The notes under the pieces were generated by a model. The model saw only the letters and a list, made by a program, of their open reading frames with translations, was not told the DNA's origin and did no database searches. Shown one piece after another: positions 1-12,300 of a stretch of 64,000 nt of DNA. Made by a program: the position numbers and the translations under genes. The stretch covers positions 119,065 through 183,064 of the forward strand of contig JARKIP010000685.1 in the NCBI GenBank assembly GCA_029990175.1, written 5' to 3'. The first letter of the stretch is position 1. Each line of letters starts with the position of its first letter. Source of the stretch: Petunia secreta (Eukaryota > Streptophyta > Magnoliopsida > Solanales > Solanaceae).

Positions 1-390
1 GAAACAGTGGAGAAACGGTAATAGCTTTTTAAAATTTTGGATCGAAAAAAGAGGATGATGTGTAGAAACAAATAGAAACAAAAAAGATACGATTTTGAGT
101 AGTTGCAGAATTGTGATATAGAAAAGAATTGGAAGCAGAGTGATTAAAGGATTGGAAGTAGGTTTAGAGAAAAAAATCAAAGAGAAAGAAAGAAGGGTTT
201 CAACGTAGGGTGGAATGAATGAAACAGAGTTGGAAAGAACTATTTATACATTGCCATTTTGCTAGGAAAAATGTTGCTATGCTTTGTAATTTCAGAAATA
301 TTGCTATTTTTTGTAATTAAGGGTGAAAATTTGTATATTTGTGTAAAAAATCCTTAATTAAAGACCATCAATTTCTCTTTGACATATTGT
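1..390. other. Unassigned AT-rich DNA
   Basis: No coding exon, RNA gene or repeat boundary is recognised here. It precedes the L1 LINE remnant that seems to begin near 391. Confidence 0.4.
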
Positions 391-536
391 GCAACAAGCT
401 TCAGGGTTTGAAAACTAAGTTCCTATCTCTTCAAGGCTGAATTGTACTTGCCACTTCTAACCTCTTCCATCCCTAGGCAAAGTAATCTCTTACTTATTCT
501 AACTAACAACATTTAACTTATCTGATCACTCGTGAC
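391..536 (+). mobile_element. L1 LINE remnant, upstream part, split by the hAT insertion
   Basis: The plus strand reads, with stops, like the part of an L1 reverse transcriptase ORF after the polymerase core (a GLKTKFLSLQG-like stretch followed by a LATSNLF-like stretch). The same frame resumes after the hAT element at 4795 with a segment resembling HLVNWDTLTLP, which is the expected order in plant L1 proteins. I infer one old LINE copy interrupted by the element at 537-4786. Confidence 0.5.
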
Positions 537-1098
537 TAAGGGTAGCTAACGGCCCGGTCCGGAACCGGGCCAAAAAATTTTCAAAACCGGGGTTTAATCG
601 GTCCGGTCCTAGCCGGTTTAAAAAAATGGTGCCGGATCGGGACCGGTTCCGGCGACCGTTAAGCCGGTCGGTCCCGGTCCGGTCCGGCCGGTTTAACGGT
701 TATTTTTAATTTTTTTTAGTTTTTTTTTTTGGCAAATAAAGTTAAAATTTGAAAAACAGAACAATTTATTTAAACACCATTTGTGATAATCATGTAAATT
801 ATAGCAAATAAAGTTAAAATTTGAAAAACATAACAATTTATTTAAACACCATTTGTGATAATTATGTAAATTATATTTTTTAATGAAACAAAATAATTAT
901 GTAAATTATATTTTTAAATTTATTAATGTAAAGTAAATAAATAAACACAAAACAAACGTTTATTGAAAGGGAAATACATAATTGAAATGACAAAACAAAC
1001 TAGAAATTGAAAAATTACAAAGATACTAAATAAACTAGAAATTCGAAAATACATAATTAAAATGACTTAGATATTCCCTTAGCCATCTCTTCAAATTT

Positions 1099-1353
1099 TC
1101 AATCACGCGGAATAAAGCCATTTATTCTATCCCATTCGGTTTTGTGACGTTTTTCTAAGTGTTGCCTAAACTTTCCCGTCCCTCCATTGTAGTTGCCAGT
1201 GTAAATTTTCCACTCTTTGTTACAGAGGCTACATTTAGCTTTCTGAGTTTCAGTATCTTTCATAATAAGTTGCCACACTATCGTACGACGTCTTCGTTCC
1301 GCAATTCTTGTTTCACTAGGACCGGGAGCAGCGGGAGCTTGATTTTCAGCCAT
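1099..1353 (-). CDS. BED-type zinc finger protein, N-terminal fragment of a hAT transposase (second copy)
   Basis: The 84-residue frame starts at an ATG (MAENQAP) and holds a BED zinc finger: a VWQLIMKD-like start, the cysteine pair CSLCNK, and the histidine pair of QHLEKRH, ending near GFIPRD. BED fingers bind DNA at the termini in hAT transposases. The ORF stops right after the finger, so no RNase H-like catalytic core follows; downstream sequence to 537 is AT-rich and then the terminal CCGG repeats. It is probably the 5' part of an internally deleted relative of the transposase at 2056-4025. It could make a short DNA-binding protein, but no expression evidence can be seen. Confidence 0.65.
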   Translation of the reverse strand: MAENQAPAAPGPSETRIAERRRRTIVWQLIMKDTETQKAKCSLCNKEWKIYTGNYNGGTGKFRQHLEKRHKTEWDRINGFIPRD

Positions 1354-2055
1354 TATAATTTTGGATTTTGGAAGAAATTTAGAAAATAGCCTTTTAGAGT
1401 AATTTGAGAGATAAATTGATAGAAAGTGCTAAATTGTGTGATATAATGATGAAATATTAGAGTATATATAGATAAAAATAGGTTGGGGGGTATGGGGGGC
1501 GTTTTAGGGGGAGGGGGGGTGATAGGCAAATATAGCCGTTTTTGGCCGTTAACGGCTATATTTGAAAGAGAGCCGTTGGCCCAAACTGCCGGTCCGGTCC
1601 GGTTCCGGCCCGGTCCGGCAGTTCGGGCCAAATATATCTTTTTTTGTTTTTTTTTTTTGTTTTTCCATTGTGTTTTTTTAAAGTGGTGGAAACTTTGAAA
1701 AAAATTACAAAAAAATATTATTAAGTTTTTACTTGTACATATAACATATGTTTGGAATGTTTAGTTTATTTCAATGTTTAAAGTTTAAAGTTCAAAACTT
1801 TTAAATTAATTTGTTAAGTTCAAAATTCAAACTTTGAATTAATTTTAGTAAATTCAAATTTGAACTAATTTACAAACTAGTAATTAATTGTAGTATTTTT
1901 TGCGCAAACTATAAATTAAAAATAAAAAGTATGAAGACAATAGTTGTGATTGAATTCCAAGACTTGGAGCAATTTTATTGAATTGTTTAAGACATAAGTA
2001 GTGCAAATTACATCTAAACTTCAAACTTGTAAATTCAAAATTCTTATTTTGAAAA

Positions 2056-4025
2056 TTACATTCTTTTAAACATATTAGCTAGTTTCTTAAGGATAGTTGT
2101 AGGCTTTTCTTTAGGAACTGGCCGTTGTTGATCTTGTTCATCATCTCCTTCTGGTTCTTCGTCTTCTTCTTCTTCTTCTTCATTGCCGGTTTGACTCCCT
2201 TCACTTGTTCCCTCGCTCAAAATTTGATCGAGATATGCTTTGCCCTTTTCCTTCGTAAGTTCTGGTAGACCAAAGTTTCTTCGCTCTACTCTGATCCAAT
2301 CCCTGAATAAAACTCATGTCTCCATTGCCTCCTCCTTCAACGAATATCTGTGATCGCCAATTTGAAATCTTCCTTGGCTAAAAGCAGGATGCAACACAGA
2401 AGCAATGTAAAAAAGAGGAGGAATTGGAAAAAAAATATTTTCTAAATTTTTCAATCATTAACTCTACAGCCGGTTTGTAAACTTCATATTGCTTATACAT
2501 TTTCAATAATTCTGATATTCCAGCTATATAATATAATATGGTAGGAGTAGTTGGATAATATTGACCGGAAAATTCTAAAGTAGCTTGATAAAATTTTTGT
2601 AAAAACTGAAGAAGATGTTGAACAACTTGTCAATCCTCATCTTTAAGGTGATAGATTTCCATAAAATGTTTATTATACATTTGAGAAATAGGCACTCTAT
2701 AGTCATAAGCGACAGTCAATGCATCATATAAAGTGTTCCACCTAGTACAAACTTCCTTTGGGACTCTCCTAATTGGCATTCCTAATTCTACACATTTTCT
2801 TTCCCATTCTCGTCTTCTTTCTTGGTTTTTATTTCTAAAAATATAAGTAATAGCTATCTGCACCTTTTTGATAATGTCGTTAAACAAGGCAAGACCATCT
2901 CTTACTACTAAGTTGTAAATATGACATGCACACCTAACATGAAAAAATTCAGCAAAAGGGGGGTTCAAAATAGGTATCAAGTTCCTAAGTGCATCTGTGT
3001 TGTTTGTAGCATTATCTACCGTAATACTAAAAACTTTGTTAGATAAAAAGTACGTACGACAAATTGATGAAACTTTATTACAAATATAATTTCCCGTGTG
3101 TGGTTCATCAACAACTTTATAAGCAATAATACGTTTTTGAAATACCCAATCAGGATCTATCCAATGAACAGTAACAGTAATATAATCACATCCATTAGTA
3201 GAACGACCCATATCCGTAGTAAGACATACTCTAGTGTCAAAGTTATCAAACATATATCGCAAATAATCATGATATTCGTTCTTAAATTTAATAATATCAT
3301 TTTTAACAGTAGTTCTCGGAAAACCATAAAAAGAGGGATTATATATAGACTGAACATAACGAACAAAACCAGTAGAAGAAGGAAAACTATAAGGTAAACC
3401 CTCGAGGGCAACTAGTTTAGCAATAGCTTCCCTATCCTTTTGTTTATCATAAGTAAGAAGCCCTCATGTTGTTTGGTTAATTCTTGTTTGGGTACCCGAA
3501 GATTGATCATGCGCTACTCCCCATGTTCGGTCCCTAAATATATACCATCCGCCCGTGCTGACCATTCTTTAGGATGTTTCTTTTGTAAGTGGGCCCTAAG
3601 TTTACCCGTCCCACCCTCATTACCCCCAATTCTAAAAACCCACACCTTATCACAAATCCCACATGTGGCCGTCTGCACTACAACATTTTTTGATGCAAAT
3701 TCCCACACCTCAGATCTATCCTTACGTTTAGTCGGTATTCTAGTAGGAGGTTCAGGAGGCAATTCAGATTGAACTTCGGGTGGACTAGCTTGAAATTCTA
3801 GCTTGAAATTCAGGTGTTTCTTCTAAATTAACCCCGCTTTGATTCCCATATCGTGTTTCTAACATTTCGTGATCAAGTATATTATCAACGCTAACATTAT
3901 GATAATATTGAGAATCATCTATGTGGGTGAACTGATTAGAACTACCAGCAATTTCTTTACCTCTATTTCCCCTACGACCACGTGTCCGCCCCCACTACTA
4001 GTTCCAATTGAACTTCTTGAGACAT
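2056..4025 (-). pseudogene. hAT transposase (BED zinc finger / RICESLEEPER-like), decayed
   Basis: The gene reads from an ATG near 4025 to a TAA at 2056, with several stops and frame changes. In order it has an acidic and serine-rich leader, a BED zinc finger at 3514-3762 (CGICDKVW, then HLQKKH), the hAT core at 2630-3262 (LTTDMGRS, SITVDNATNN with the catalytic-core aspartate, HVRCACHIYNLVVRDGL, VCTRWNTLYD), and a C-terminal stretch at 2056-2330 (RNFGLPELTK, then an EEEEEEDEE acidic tail). These are standard landmarks of plant hAT transposases. The segment between the core and the tail, where the dimerisation region belongs, is hard to read. It is inactive as it stands, but could be a source of the shorter family members in this window. 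Confidence 0.8.
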
Positions 4026-4794
4026 AATAATAGCAAATAAAATAAATATATATGACAAAAAATATTATAAAAGAGTAGAAGTAGGAACGACCAACCAAAT
4101 ATAACCGTATAATTGAGGTGAAGTTGAAACTTGAGCCTCCACTTCAATTAATTAGTTGAATACTTGATAATCGAAAAATTGCAAAAATAGCCAAATTGAT
4201 ATTTCAACCACGTAGCGCCTCCAATTGACCCAATACTTGATATATGTAAACTTCACCAAATAGCCAAATATAACTTTGATAAAAACTCCAAATAGAACTT
4301 GATAAAGTAGCCAAATTATAAATTTGTAACAAATAGCTAAAGTTGAATAATAGCAATATTGTAGAAAATTTGAGAGGATTAGAGAGAATTGGAAGATTTG
4401 TGTGAAAAATATGATGAATTAATGGGGTATTTATAGAAAAAAATAGTTAGAGGTGGTTATGGGGTGGTAGAGGGGTGAAAATGACCGTTTTTGGCCGTTG
4501 GACAACGGCTAGGGGGTCAAAAGAGCCGTTGCCCAATGGCTAGAAACGGCTAGAAAAACAGTTTTTTTCCTTTTTTTTTTTTGGACTGGTCCGATCCGGT
4601 CCGGTTCGGTCCGGCCGGTTCCGGTCCAAATTTATACCGGTTCATCCGGTTTTTTTTCGCGAGGCCGTTTCAGAACCAGGAAACGGAGGCCATCAGGGAC
4701 CAACGGTCCGGTCTCAACCGGTCCGGGCCGGTTTCCGGCCCGAATCCGGTCCGATCCGGTCAAAACCGGACCGTTAGTCACCCTTACTCGCGAC

Positions 4795-6410
4795 TACTTT
4801 TGTGGCTCCACTTAGGATAAAAGGAAAATTCATCTTGTTAATTGGGATACGCTCACCCTGCCTTAGAAAACACAGGATTCCAAAAAGCTCATCAAAAGAA
4901 TATTTACCTCCTAACAGGATTAGCCTGGAGATTTTGAACTAACAATTCTTCCATATGGGTTGAAATCCTCCGTTAAAAATATACCTTTACATCTGAAAGA
5001 ACACAATTAGGGGTAAATCTATTTGTACTCAGGCTACCAGTTGGAATGCTGCCCATGGTAACAATGTTAATCTTTGGAACAACAACTGGATTCTTCAAAG
5101 ATCTAACCTTCGATCTCTTATCCAAGGTTCACTATCAAGGAATGCTTATACCATGACCATGGAAAATATTCTAAATCGTGAAAATTCGAACTTTTATTAC
5201 ACTCTTGCCTTTTGTTTTGCCCTATACTCTTTCCAATCAAATGATGAACACTTATGTGCAAAACACTAACCCCAAAGAAGATTCAAATCTATTGGAACCT
5301 TTGTGCTTAGGAAACTTTTCACTAAGTCATCACCACCCATCTCTTAAAACTCCTCACGTGAATCCAATTATGCTTCCTTTGATCATTATTGGATATGGAA
5401 AATGCACACGATCCCAATAATTAAATCTTTCTTTTTGTTTCTTGTTCTGGATTAAATTGCCAACAGCTTCCCTTTTTTCTTTTCGGAAAATTATCGAAGA
5501 CAGCAATTGCGCTGCCTGTGGGGCACTTGGCAAAATCATTGATAATATATTCGCCCAATGTCCTCACGCAAAATATCTTTGGTCACATTATGGTTTTATT
5601 TTAACCCCTCTTACTAGCTTCTCTGATTGGTTGAAGAAATAGCTATGAATCAAATATTTTTGCCACCACTTTCAGGAGCATTATCATTCCTATTGACACC
5701 CTTCTTTCCTTTGTTACTTTGTCTTTTAGAAGAATAGAAATCAACAAATTTAACACTTCACTACCAAATATTTCTCTTAAAAAAGCTATCCTCCATGCAG
5801 TTGAATTTCTTTCCCTTACCACACCCTCCCCCAACTCTAAAACTCATCCCACCAATAACCTCAATACAACTTATTATAAACTTAATTTTGATGGTTGCTT
5901 TGATGATAAAACTAGGGACGGAGCAACTGGTCTTCAGAAACAACTTGGGAGATTGGATATTTAGTTTTACCAATACCTTCCTTAGTGACACTCCACTTTA
6001 TAATGAATCGAAAGCAATACTATTAGGGTTTAAATTACTCTTGAACATGGTTCCGCTGATCATTGAAACTGATTCTCAAGTAATGTGTAAAAACTTGGTA
6101 AATTCAAATAATTCTTACTTACATGTCCTATTGAATTGTAGGCACTTGCTAGAATAGTTGAAACAGCCGATGGTCACCCACACCTTCAAGGAGGCCAATT
6201 CACTCGCTGATATTTGGTACACTTCTAGTTTCTGTCTAATTGCCACAGAGTGTTACTTTTCTCTCCTCCTATTGTATATTTATCTATTTTGAACTCAGAT
6301 CGATATAACATTACAGATGTTCGAGACATTCCATTGTATTCGTAATGAAAACGGTTGCATATAAATAAAACGGTCATCATTATCAACCAAAAAAATAAAA
6401 TAAAGTAATT
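4795..6410 (+). mobile_element. L1 LINE 3' part (zf-RVT and RNase H-like), decayed
   Basis: Plus-strand reading with many stops gives the usual C-terminal order of a plant L1 ORF2. First comes an NWDTLTLP-like stretch, then a TSWNAAHGNNVNLW segment (about 5037), a zinc-finger reverse transcriptase region with CAACGALGKIIDNIFAQCPHA (about 5510), and an RNase H-like tail (LNFDGCF near 5881, ETDSQVMCKNL near 6067). It ends in an A-rich stretch near 6387-6410. It continues the LINE sequence at 391-536 that the hAT element split. Confidence 0.7.
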
Positions 6411-7445
6411 TGTTGTCACGATCTAGTTTGGGGCCGTGATCGGCGCTTAGGAACTAAGTCCCTAAACAAGCCTTATCACTATTCTACGGAAAATTCGACA
6501 GAGTTTTCCCTATTTTAGGACTATCCAAAAATTTTCTGTCTCAACCAAAATACCAAACATACCATTAATAATAATAATTACTTAAAATCCATGTCTTTAG
6601 AGCATTAACAAAACAAAAACTTCATCTAACTCCCAATACCCAGGGAAATATCTGACAAGAAGTAATAAGTTCATAAAGGCCTAAAATATTCGCAAGACCA
6701 ACTTACTAATTGAATAGTCAAGTCAAAGATAACACAACTGACTAAATAGAACGACTCTAGAGTTCAAGAATAACAATAATGAATAAATAAAGCTCTGCCC
6801 TTGCGAATTAATGCGAGGCTCATCATGATTGTTAACTCGCACACTATAAGAATAGATATCCTCGCCTACGCCACCCGCTAGCTCTGAAGAAAAAAATAAT
6901 AGTAAGGAGTGAGTCGCAACTCAGTGAGCGATAACGCTTATCCACAACCATTTTAAGTGGGGACAAGTAAAAAACATGCCAGTATATCTTATGCTGAAAT
7001 ATATCATATAAATAAATTGTCACTTCAAGAATAGACAAACAGTAATCAGTCTTTCAAAGTACTTCTTGTAAACAGTAATCAATATCAATTCAGTAGTAAG
7101 TCTGGTAATTACTATATAATATCAAGTATATAGGTTGGGTGATTTCAAATAGCGAACATGTAATCGGTATAAATTCCTCCTTGAGGAAATCAATAACGGT
7201 AAGCTAGTTCTACCTTTCCACTAGCAAGGACGGTAAGGGTAATCCGTAATATACAAGGTGCACTAGGTCTAATGTACTCGTCGCTAGCTACATAGTTCGT
7301 AAAGTCTCATTCCATAATATATATTTTCTATACAAGGTAGATGGCATTTCAAGTAACAGTACAATATTCCAAATAGCAGTAGAACTTGTCAAATACAGTA
7401 AAAACATATCATGTAATAGTAAAATAATTCAAGTACATATCTCGG
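6411..7445. repeat. Possible LTR fragment beginning TGTCACGATCT
   Basis: The start at 6414 resembles the TGTCACGACCC-type starts common in Solanaceae LTRs, and related starts recur at 12418 and 14944. No second end, primer-binding site or coding part was recognised, so the limits are guesses. Confidence 0.3.
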
Positions 7446-8364
7446 TACATATGTTGACAATCAATTTTGTCCCTCCTTTTTCTAAAATTGGCTATAATTT
7501 AACTTAAAGGTGCAATTTGACTATTTGTGTAAAATTTGAATTAGAAATCATGCATACGTGCATTATCTTCTACTTATATATTACATACTTTTTGCATCAT
7601 TTAGGCTATTTTTCAAAATAGTGACTGTTTGTGAAAATTAGTACATTTATAGTAGTGGCTATATTATATAATTGCATCATTTAGGCTACATGTCAAGTTT
7701 ATTTCAATTTGTGATTGTTTGTGCAAATTAGTAATTATCTGTGATTATATATATTTAAATAATTTTATTTGAGTTTATTTAATGATTATATGTGCATCTT
7801 ATACAATATGTATATATCTATATTTTATTTTTTGTACCTTTAAGTTAAAATATTGGCCAATTAAAAAGAAAATGTCCAAATTCCTTTTTTCAAAATCCCT
7901 ATCAAAATTCTTCATTTATATTTATTTTATTATATTTTTCCTTTTTGAACCTGGACGAATGTTCGTCTAGGTACGTTCATAATTGCATTACAATTTTCTT
8001 TTCCTCTTATTTTATTTTGAATTAATCTTTTTTTTTTAAATCCCAAATCTTCTTCCTAATCCTACTTTGAACCTAGACATAAAGCCTAACCAAATACATC
8101 CTTTACATACCCCTTTTCCTAAAACTAGTCCAAGTTCATCCTTCCTCTAATCTCTCCCTCAATCTTTTAATTACAATCAAATCCCAAAATCTTCTATTCC
8201 CTAGTCTCCCTAGAATTCCCCAAATCCCTCACTCCTCAACTAATTCCCAAATCAACCCAACTTCTCTCTAAAATCACTCTAGTTCAAACGGCTCTCTCCT
8301 AAAAATTTTGACTATATACACACAGATCCCCATCACAATACATCGGAGACCCCACTCATTCTCA
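7446..8364. other. AT-rich non-coding DNA
   Basis: No gene or element end is recognised. Low-complexity T/A-rich text is followed by a pyrimidine-rich stretch (about 8040-8280). Confidence 0.35.
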
Positions 8365-9113
8365 CCCCTCATTAGGGGTGTGCAAAACCGAACCGGTACC
8401 GATAGCCGAACCATTACTGCTACCGATAAGTATAACGGTATCGGTATAATGGTTATTGGTTCGATAATGGTATTAATTTTCAATACCGATAAGATATCGG
8501 TACGGTAACGTTTTCTATATCTCTTTACCATTACCGTACCGATAACCGATAAGGTTTCTTTTTATAATTTTTATATATTTTATTTTATTTATTATTAGTA
8601 TATTAAGTCATTTAAACTCTTAATTTACAACATTAACTTATAGGTTAAACTTCAATTATTATTATTTTTGGTGGTTATATGTCAATACTCATACACTTTA
8701 TTAATGAGTCCGACCTATTTTATAATTAATTTTGCTTTTTCGGTTCATTGATTAGGTTTTCTTATCTTTTCTTTTTCTATTTCATTATTATGTGTTATGT
8801 TAGCATATTGTTAAGACTTGTTGATTGCACTTGTTTACTTAGTTTGTGTGGATGGTTTGTCTATTACTTTAGTGGTTATTCATATTAATTAAAAATGTTA
8901 CCTATTGACACCATCTACAAAGAATTCACGCATTACTTCGGTGTACCGGTTACCGAACCGTTAACTACCAAACCGTTAAGAACCGATAACCCATAACCGA
9001 TAGCCTATTGGTACGGTATTGGTTTTATATAATTACATACCGTTAACCGATATACCGTTACCGATAAGATCAAACCCGAACCGTACCACCCCTTGAACAC
9101 CCCTACCCCTCAT
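8365..9113. repeat. Perfect 8-bp target-site duplication CCCCTCAT
   Basis: CCCCTCAT occurs at 8365-8372 and again at 9106-9113, immediately outside the inverted ends of the element at 8373-9105. Eight bases and exact identity point to a fairly young hAT insertion. Confidence 0.8.
8373..9105. mobile_element. Non-autonomous hAT element (733 bp)
   Basis: It starts TAGGGGTGTGCAAAACCGAA and ends with the inverse of AGGGGTGTTC. Its subterminal parts are packed with ACCGATA/TATCGGT words in both orientations (8397-8570 and 8935-9085), likely transposase binding sites. The middle is AT-rich and encodes nothing recognisable. Confidence 0.75.
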
Positions 9114-10490
9114 CTTCTTCTTCCTCACACCCACTTTTCTCCTACACCTTAATCAAAAACAACATTAGCAACATACATAGATACTGCACAGTACATAGCG
9201 AACCCCCCATTACCCATTCACGGCAAAAACATACCAATTACACATTTCGTCTTCCTCTGAAAATCCATCCAATATACACGCCAAAAATCACACAGTGAAC
9301 ATCACACGCACATTCCCCTAATATCTTCATCATCATCAGAAAACCATTACCCCCCTTCGTCCTCATACAGCCACCATATGCTCAAAATTAAAGCACCGTC
9401 CTCACCGGAAATTTACCCACACAATAGATCCAAACCACCGATCAAGTTCTTCCCCACTCTATACACATATACACAGTTCACAAAAGCCATTCACAGACAC
9501 ACCCAATTGATCAGAAACAAAGAGAATCGGGGACGGGATTACAGATTAGAGGAGTGCAACAATGGCGATGCGTCGCAGGAGATAGCGCCGGACGACGGAA
9601 GCCCTGTCGCCAACTTTTATGTCACTGTCTATAATTATTCTCTTCTTCGTTCTGGCTGTTTTTGGTGTTTAATTGACATGAAAGGAAAGAAGTAAGGCAA
9701 GGCTCGGAGTGGCAGCGATGCTGATGAGGTCGTCGGAGTTTTCCGCTGGTTGTTGCTCCTCTGTTTCTCGTCATCTCCGTTGCGATGTCGTTACTACCTA
9801 AGACGTCGATTGAAATTGGACTTCATTCTTGTCCTTCATCCCGTCGGTTGTTTTGGTCGACGATGGTGCTGGCATCTCTTGTGTTTTGTCTCAAGTTACT
9901 GTTGTAGTTGTTTCTGTTGCAGGTCTCGTGTGAAGACGTTGTAGGTGCTGGTGTGGTGAAGATCTTGTCTTCGTCCGATTGCTATGGCCACTGTCCTCTT
10001 CACAACTTGACTAAGTCATTGGTTTTGACCAACAATGGTTTCTTTTGCTTGACTGGTTTTGTTGCTTATCCTTGGATATAATTATTCTGTTATCTCTGCT
10101 ATATATATTTATTCTCTAAATTCCTTGGATTGATCAGTCCTTTGAGGGGCAGATGATGGAACAAATATTACATGGTGAAGTTGAACAAGTACAAACACAA
10201 CGTTACTGGCCGAGGAGAATAATTCTATAGATTTATTTGAGGCATATTTTGACTAAATTGAACATTATACTACACTTGAACGACCCTTACCCGTGTCCCT
10301 TAAAATAGGCTATGATGACTTGTACGAGTCGTAGTTGCAAAATGAGCCGCGATTGAGTGATGGGACCAGCACTTGGCATGGCAACACGACCGGCCGGCGT
10401 GTTCGCAGCCGTACCGACGTCCCTAACCTCTAGCTGAATCATACATACCTGAGCATACATTTTTAAAAATCCCTTTCCCCTTTATTTTAA
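9114..10490. other. Unassigned DNA
   Basis: Pyrimidine-rich text is followed by a more GC-balanced stretch (9500-10000) with short frames that lack any recognised domain or credible splice structure. It could be the upstream part of the Tat/Ogre-like LTR ending at 11231, but I could not locate an LTR start. Confidence 0.3.
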
Positions 10491-10497
10491 ACTATTT

Positions 10498-10557
10498 TTA
10501 TTATTATTATTATTATTATTACTATTATTATTATTATCGTTACTATTATTATTATTT
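10498..10557 (+). repeat. ATT trinucleotide microsatellite
   Basis: About 20 near-perfect TTA/ATT units with a few C interruptions. Confidence 0.85.
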
Positions 10558-10729
10558 TAACTAATTTATTTTTCTTTATTTTTTTGCGAGGTACATCGTT
10601 GTGGAATTACGAGAAAGATGAACCTTTCACAAAAAAATTCATTTTCCCTTTATTTTACTATTTTCATATTCATTATTATTGTTTTATTATTATCATCATT
10701 GTTAACTAAACTTAACTTTATTTATTTTT

Positions 10730-11231
10730 GCGAGGTACATTTGGACAAATATTTTCAAGACGACACTCCCAAATAATACCTCTAATTTTAATGACCATTG
10801 TTTTTCTCTTCATTTATATTATTATGTACTAACTAATTTGTTTTATTTTGCTAGGTGCAAATCCTTAAGGAGGAAGCCTATTAGGACCTTTTATCTAGTT
10901 ATTTGTCTATATCTAATTAGTTAGTTTGAATTGCTTAGTTACTTATTTCTAATCCCAATTATAAAGTCCGGCTGGTAACCACATGTGGTGGAGCTTGAGA
11001 GGTGCCTAACCCCTTCCTCTCGAGTTTACTTGAGCCCTAACCTAGAATTTCTGGTTCGTAGACTAAGTTTCGGAGTTAAATGTAAAGTTAGATAGAAACA
11101 AAATAGGTGCCCTGATACGCCTAGTTAAAAAATATGTTAGGTGGCAACTCTAACTCTTTACCCGTGAGTTACCCACTAAGTCGAGCCCTATTTTGAACTT
11201 TCACCGGTTCGGGTAAAGATAGGATGCGACA
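10730..11231 (+). mobile_element. 3' part of a Tat/Ogre-type LTR
   Basis: The sequence leads directly into a primer-binding site resembling the tRNA-Arg type used by Ogre elements. It carries the GGTGGCAACTCTAACTC and ACCGGTTCGGGTAAAG words I associate with the R-U5 part of such LTRs. The LTR start was not found, so the left limit is approximate. Confidence 0.5.
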
Positions 11232-11234
11232 GAA

Positions 11235-11250
11235 TGGCGACTCCCCTGGG
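11235..11250 (+). promoter_or_regulatory. Retrotransposon primer-binding site (tRNA-Arg type)
   Basis: TGGCGACTCCCCTGGG follows ACAGAA and matches, with one or two changes, the TGGCGACTCCGCTGGGGA seen after Ogre/Tat LTRs as I recall them. It marks the LTR/internal boundary of a plus-strand Ty3/gypsy element. Confidence 0.6.
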
Positions 11251-12300
11251 AATTCTAAGGTTCTAACCATAACAAACTTCTAATTGGGATTCTTTGCATT
11301 TGTTTTGTTTTTATTTCTCGAAACTAAAATTTCTTCTTGTTTCTTTTTGCAAGTTTTAGCTTAATTTCATTGGCATTTTCTGTTAATTTATTGGTATTCT
11401 ATTTTGTCTATTACTTTTTATCATATCCGCCACTTTGGCAAAGTCTATTCGTGCGCTATATTTGAAAGACGATTGCATCGGTTTGACGGCCGTTCTCACT
11501 CCTAAAAACACCTTTGAAAAAGTTTTGGGATAGGTCGAGTCCGTGGTACAGCCGACGGTTCCAAACTTTTTCACTTTCAAACAGTCTATTTGGGAGAACC
11601 CGGTCTAAACCCACACTTGGAAGGTTCTTACAACACGTCCAGCTATTGTCAAATCTTCCATAAATTTTGCTAAATCTTTTTCTTTTAAAATAATTTCACG
11701 TCATAATTCTTTTTGTATTTTCTTTATTGGCTAGTTTTCATTATCCTATTTGAAACTAACTTGTTTATTCAATTTTTATTTTTTTACTCCTCCTTTTTAA
11801 AATTATTTTGTGAAATACCTGAATATGTGCGTCCTTCCCATCAAATTGCTAAATCTTTTTCTTTAAAATAATTTTACTTAATTTAATATTGCCTAGTTTT
11901 TATTAAGTCTATTTTTCAAAACTAATGTGTGTTTGCTTTGCTTTTTCTTTTTTATTCCTTTTAAAGCTTATTTTTGCGAAATATTTCCTTATGTGCATAT
12001 TTATGACACTTAAGCATTTTTAGAAAACTTGTGCATTTTTTTCAAAACTTGTACATTTTTTTACAAACTTGTGCATAACATGCATACCTTCTGCCACTCC
12101 AGGCAACTTTCTAAATCGTGCGTTGAAAACTCGGTGGTTACGACCACCTCTTCCCCCACATAAAAGACTCCTTTATGGGGAACCACTTGGAATCTATTTG
12201 GTCCGAGACGTTCCCGCTCCCGAGCTGTTCGTTTGGGAGGATAATAAAACCCGATCTAGCTAACTCCATTCCTTAGCAGCGGTGCTAGGAATCATGCATC
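11251..12300 (+). mobile_element. Ogre/Tat internal leader, truncated
   Basis: Non-coding leader after the primer-binding site, T-rich with repeated ACTTGTGCATTTTT words near 12020-12075. No gag or pol follows; the sequence changes to another repeat at 12418, so the element is truncated. Confidence 0.45.

Larger units (their letters stand above)
537..4786 (-). mobile_element. Composite hAT transposon with GC-rich CCGG-type termini
   Basis: The 4.25-kb element has 16-bp imperfect terminal inverted repeats and an 8-bp target duplication. Both ends are rich in CCGGTCCGG-like words, unlike the AT-rich interior. The minus strand carries a decayed hAT transposase gene (2056-4025) and a second BED zinc finger ORF (1099-1353). 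Each BED ORF is preceded on its 5' side by a related GGCCGTT-rich segment (about 1530-1640 and 4460-4790). The interior is therefore either a nested or a tandem arrangement of two copies of one family. It sits inside an L1 LINE. Confidence 0.8.
529..4794. repeat. 8-bp target-site duplication of the hAT element
   Basis: CTCGTGAC at 529-536 and CTCGCGAC at 4787-4794 match at 7 of 8 positions. They directly flank terminal inverted repeats TAAGGGTAGCTAACGG (537) and, in reverse complement, TAAGGGTGACTAACGG (ending 4786). An 8-bp duplication is the hallmark of hAT insertion. Confidence 0.75.

Noticed and set aside
6414..7445. Complete solo LTR
   Set aside because: Only a plausible start was seen; no matching end, duplication or primer-binding site.
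9378..9944. Two short plus-strand frames as genes
   Set aside because: No domain, codon pattern or splice structure supports them; they lie in repeat-like DNA.
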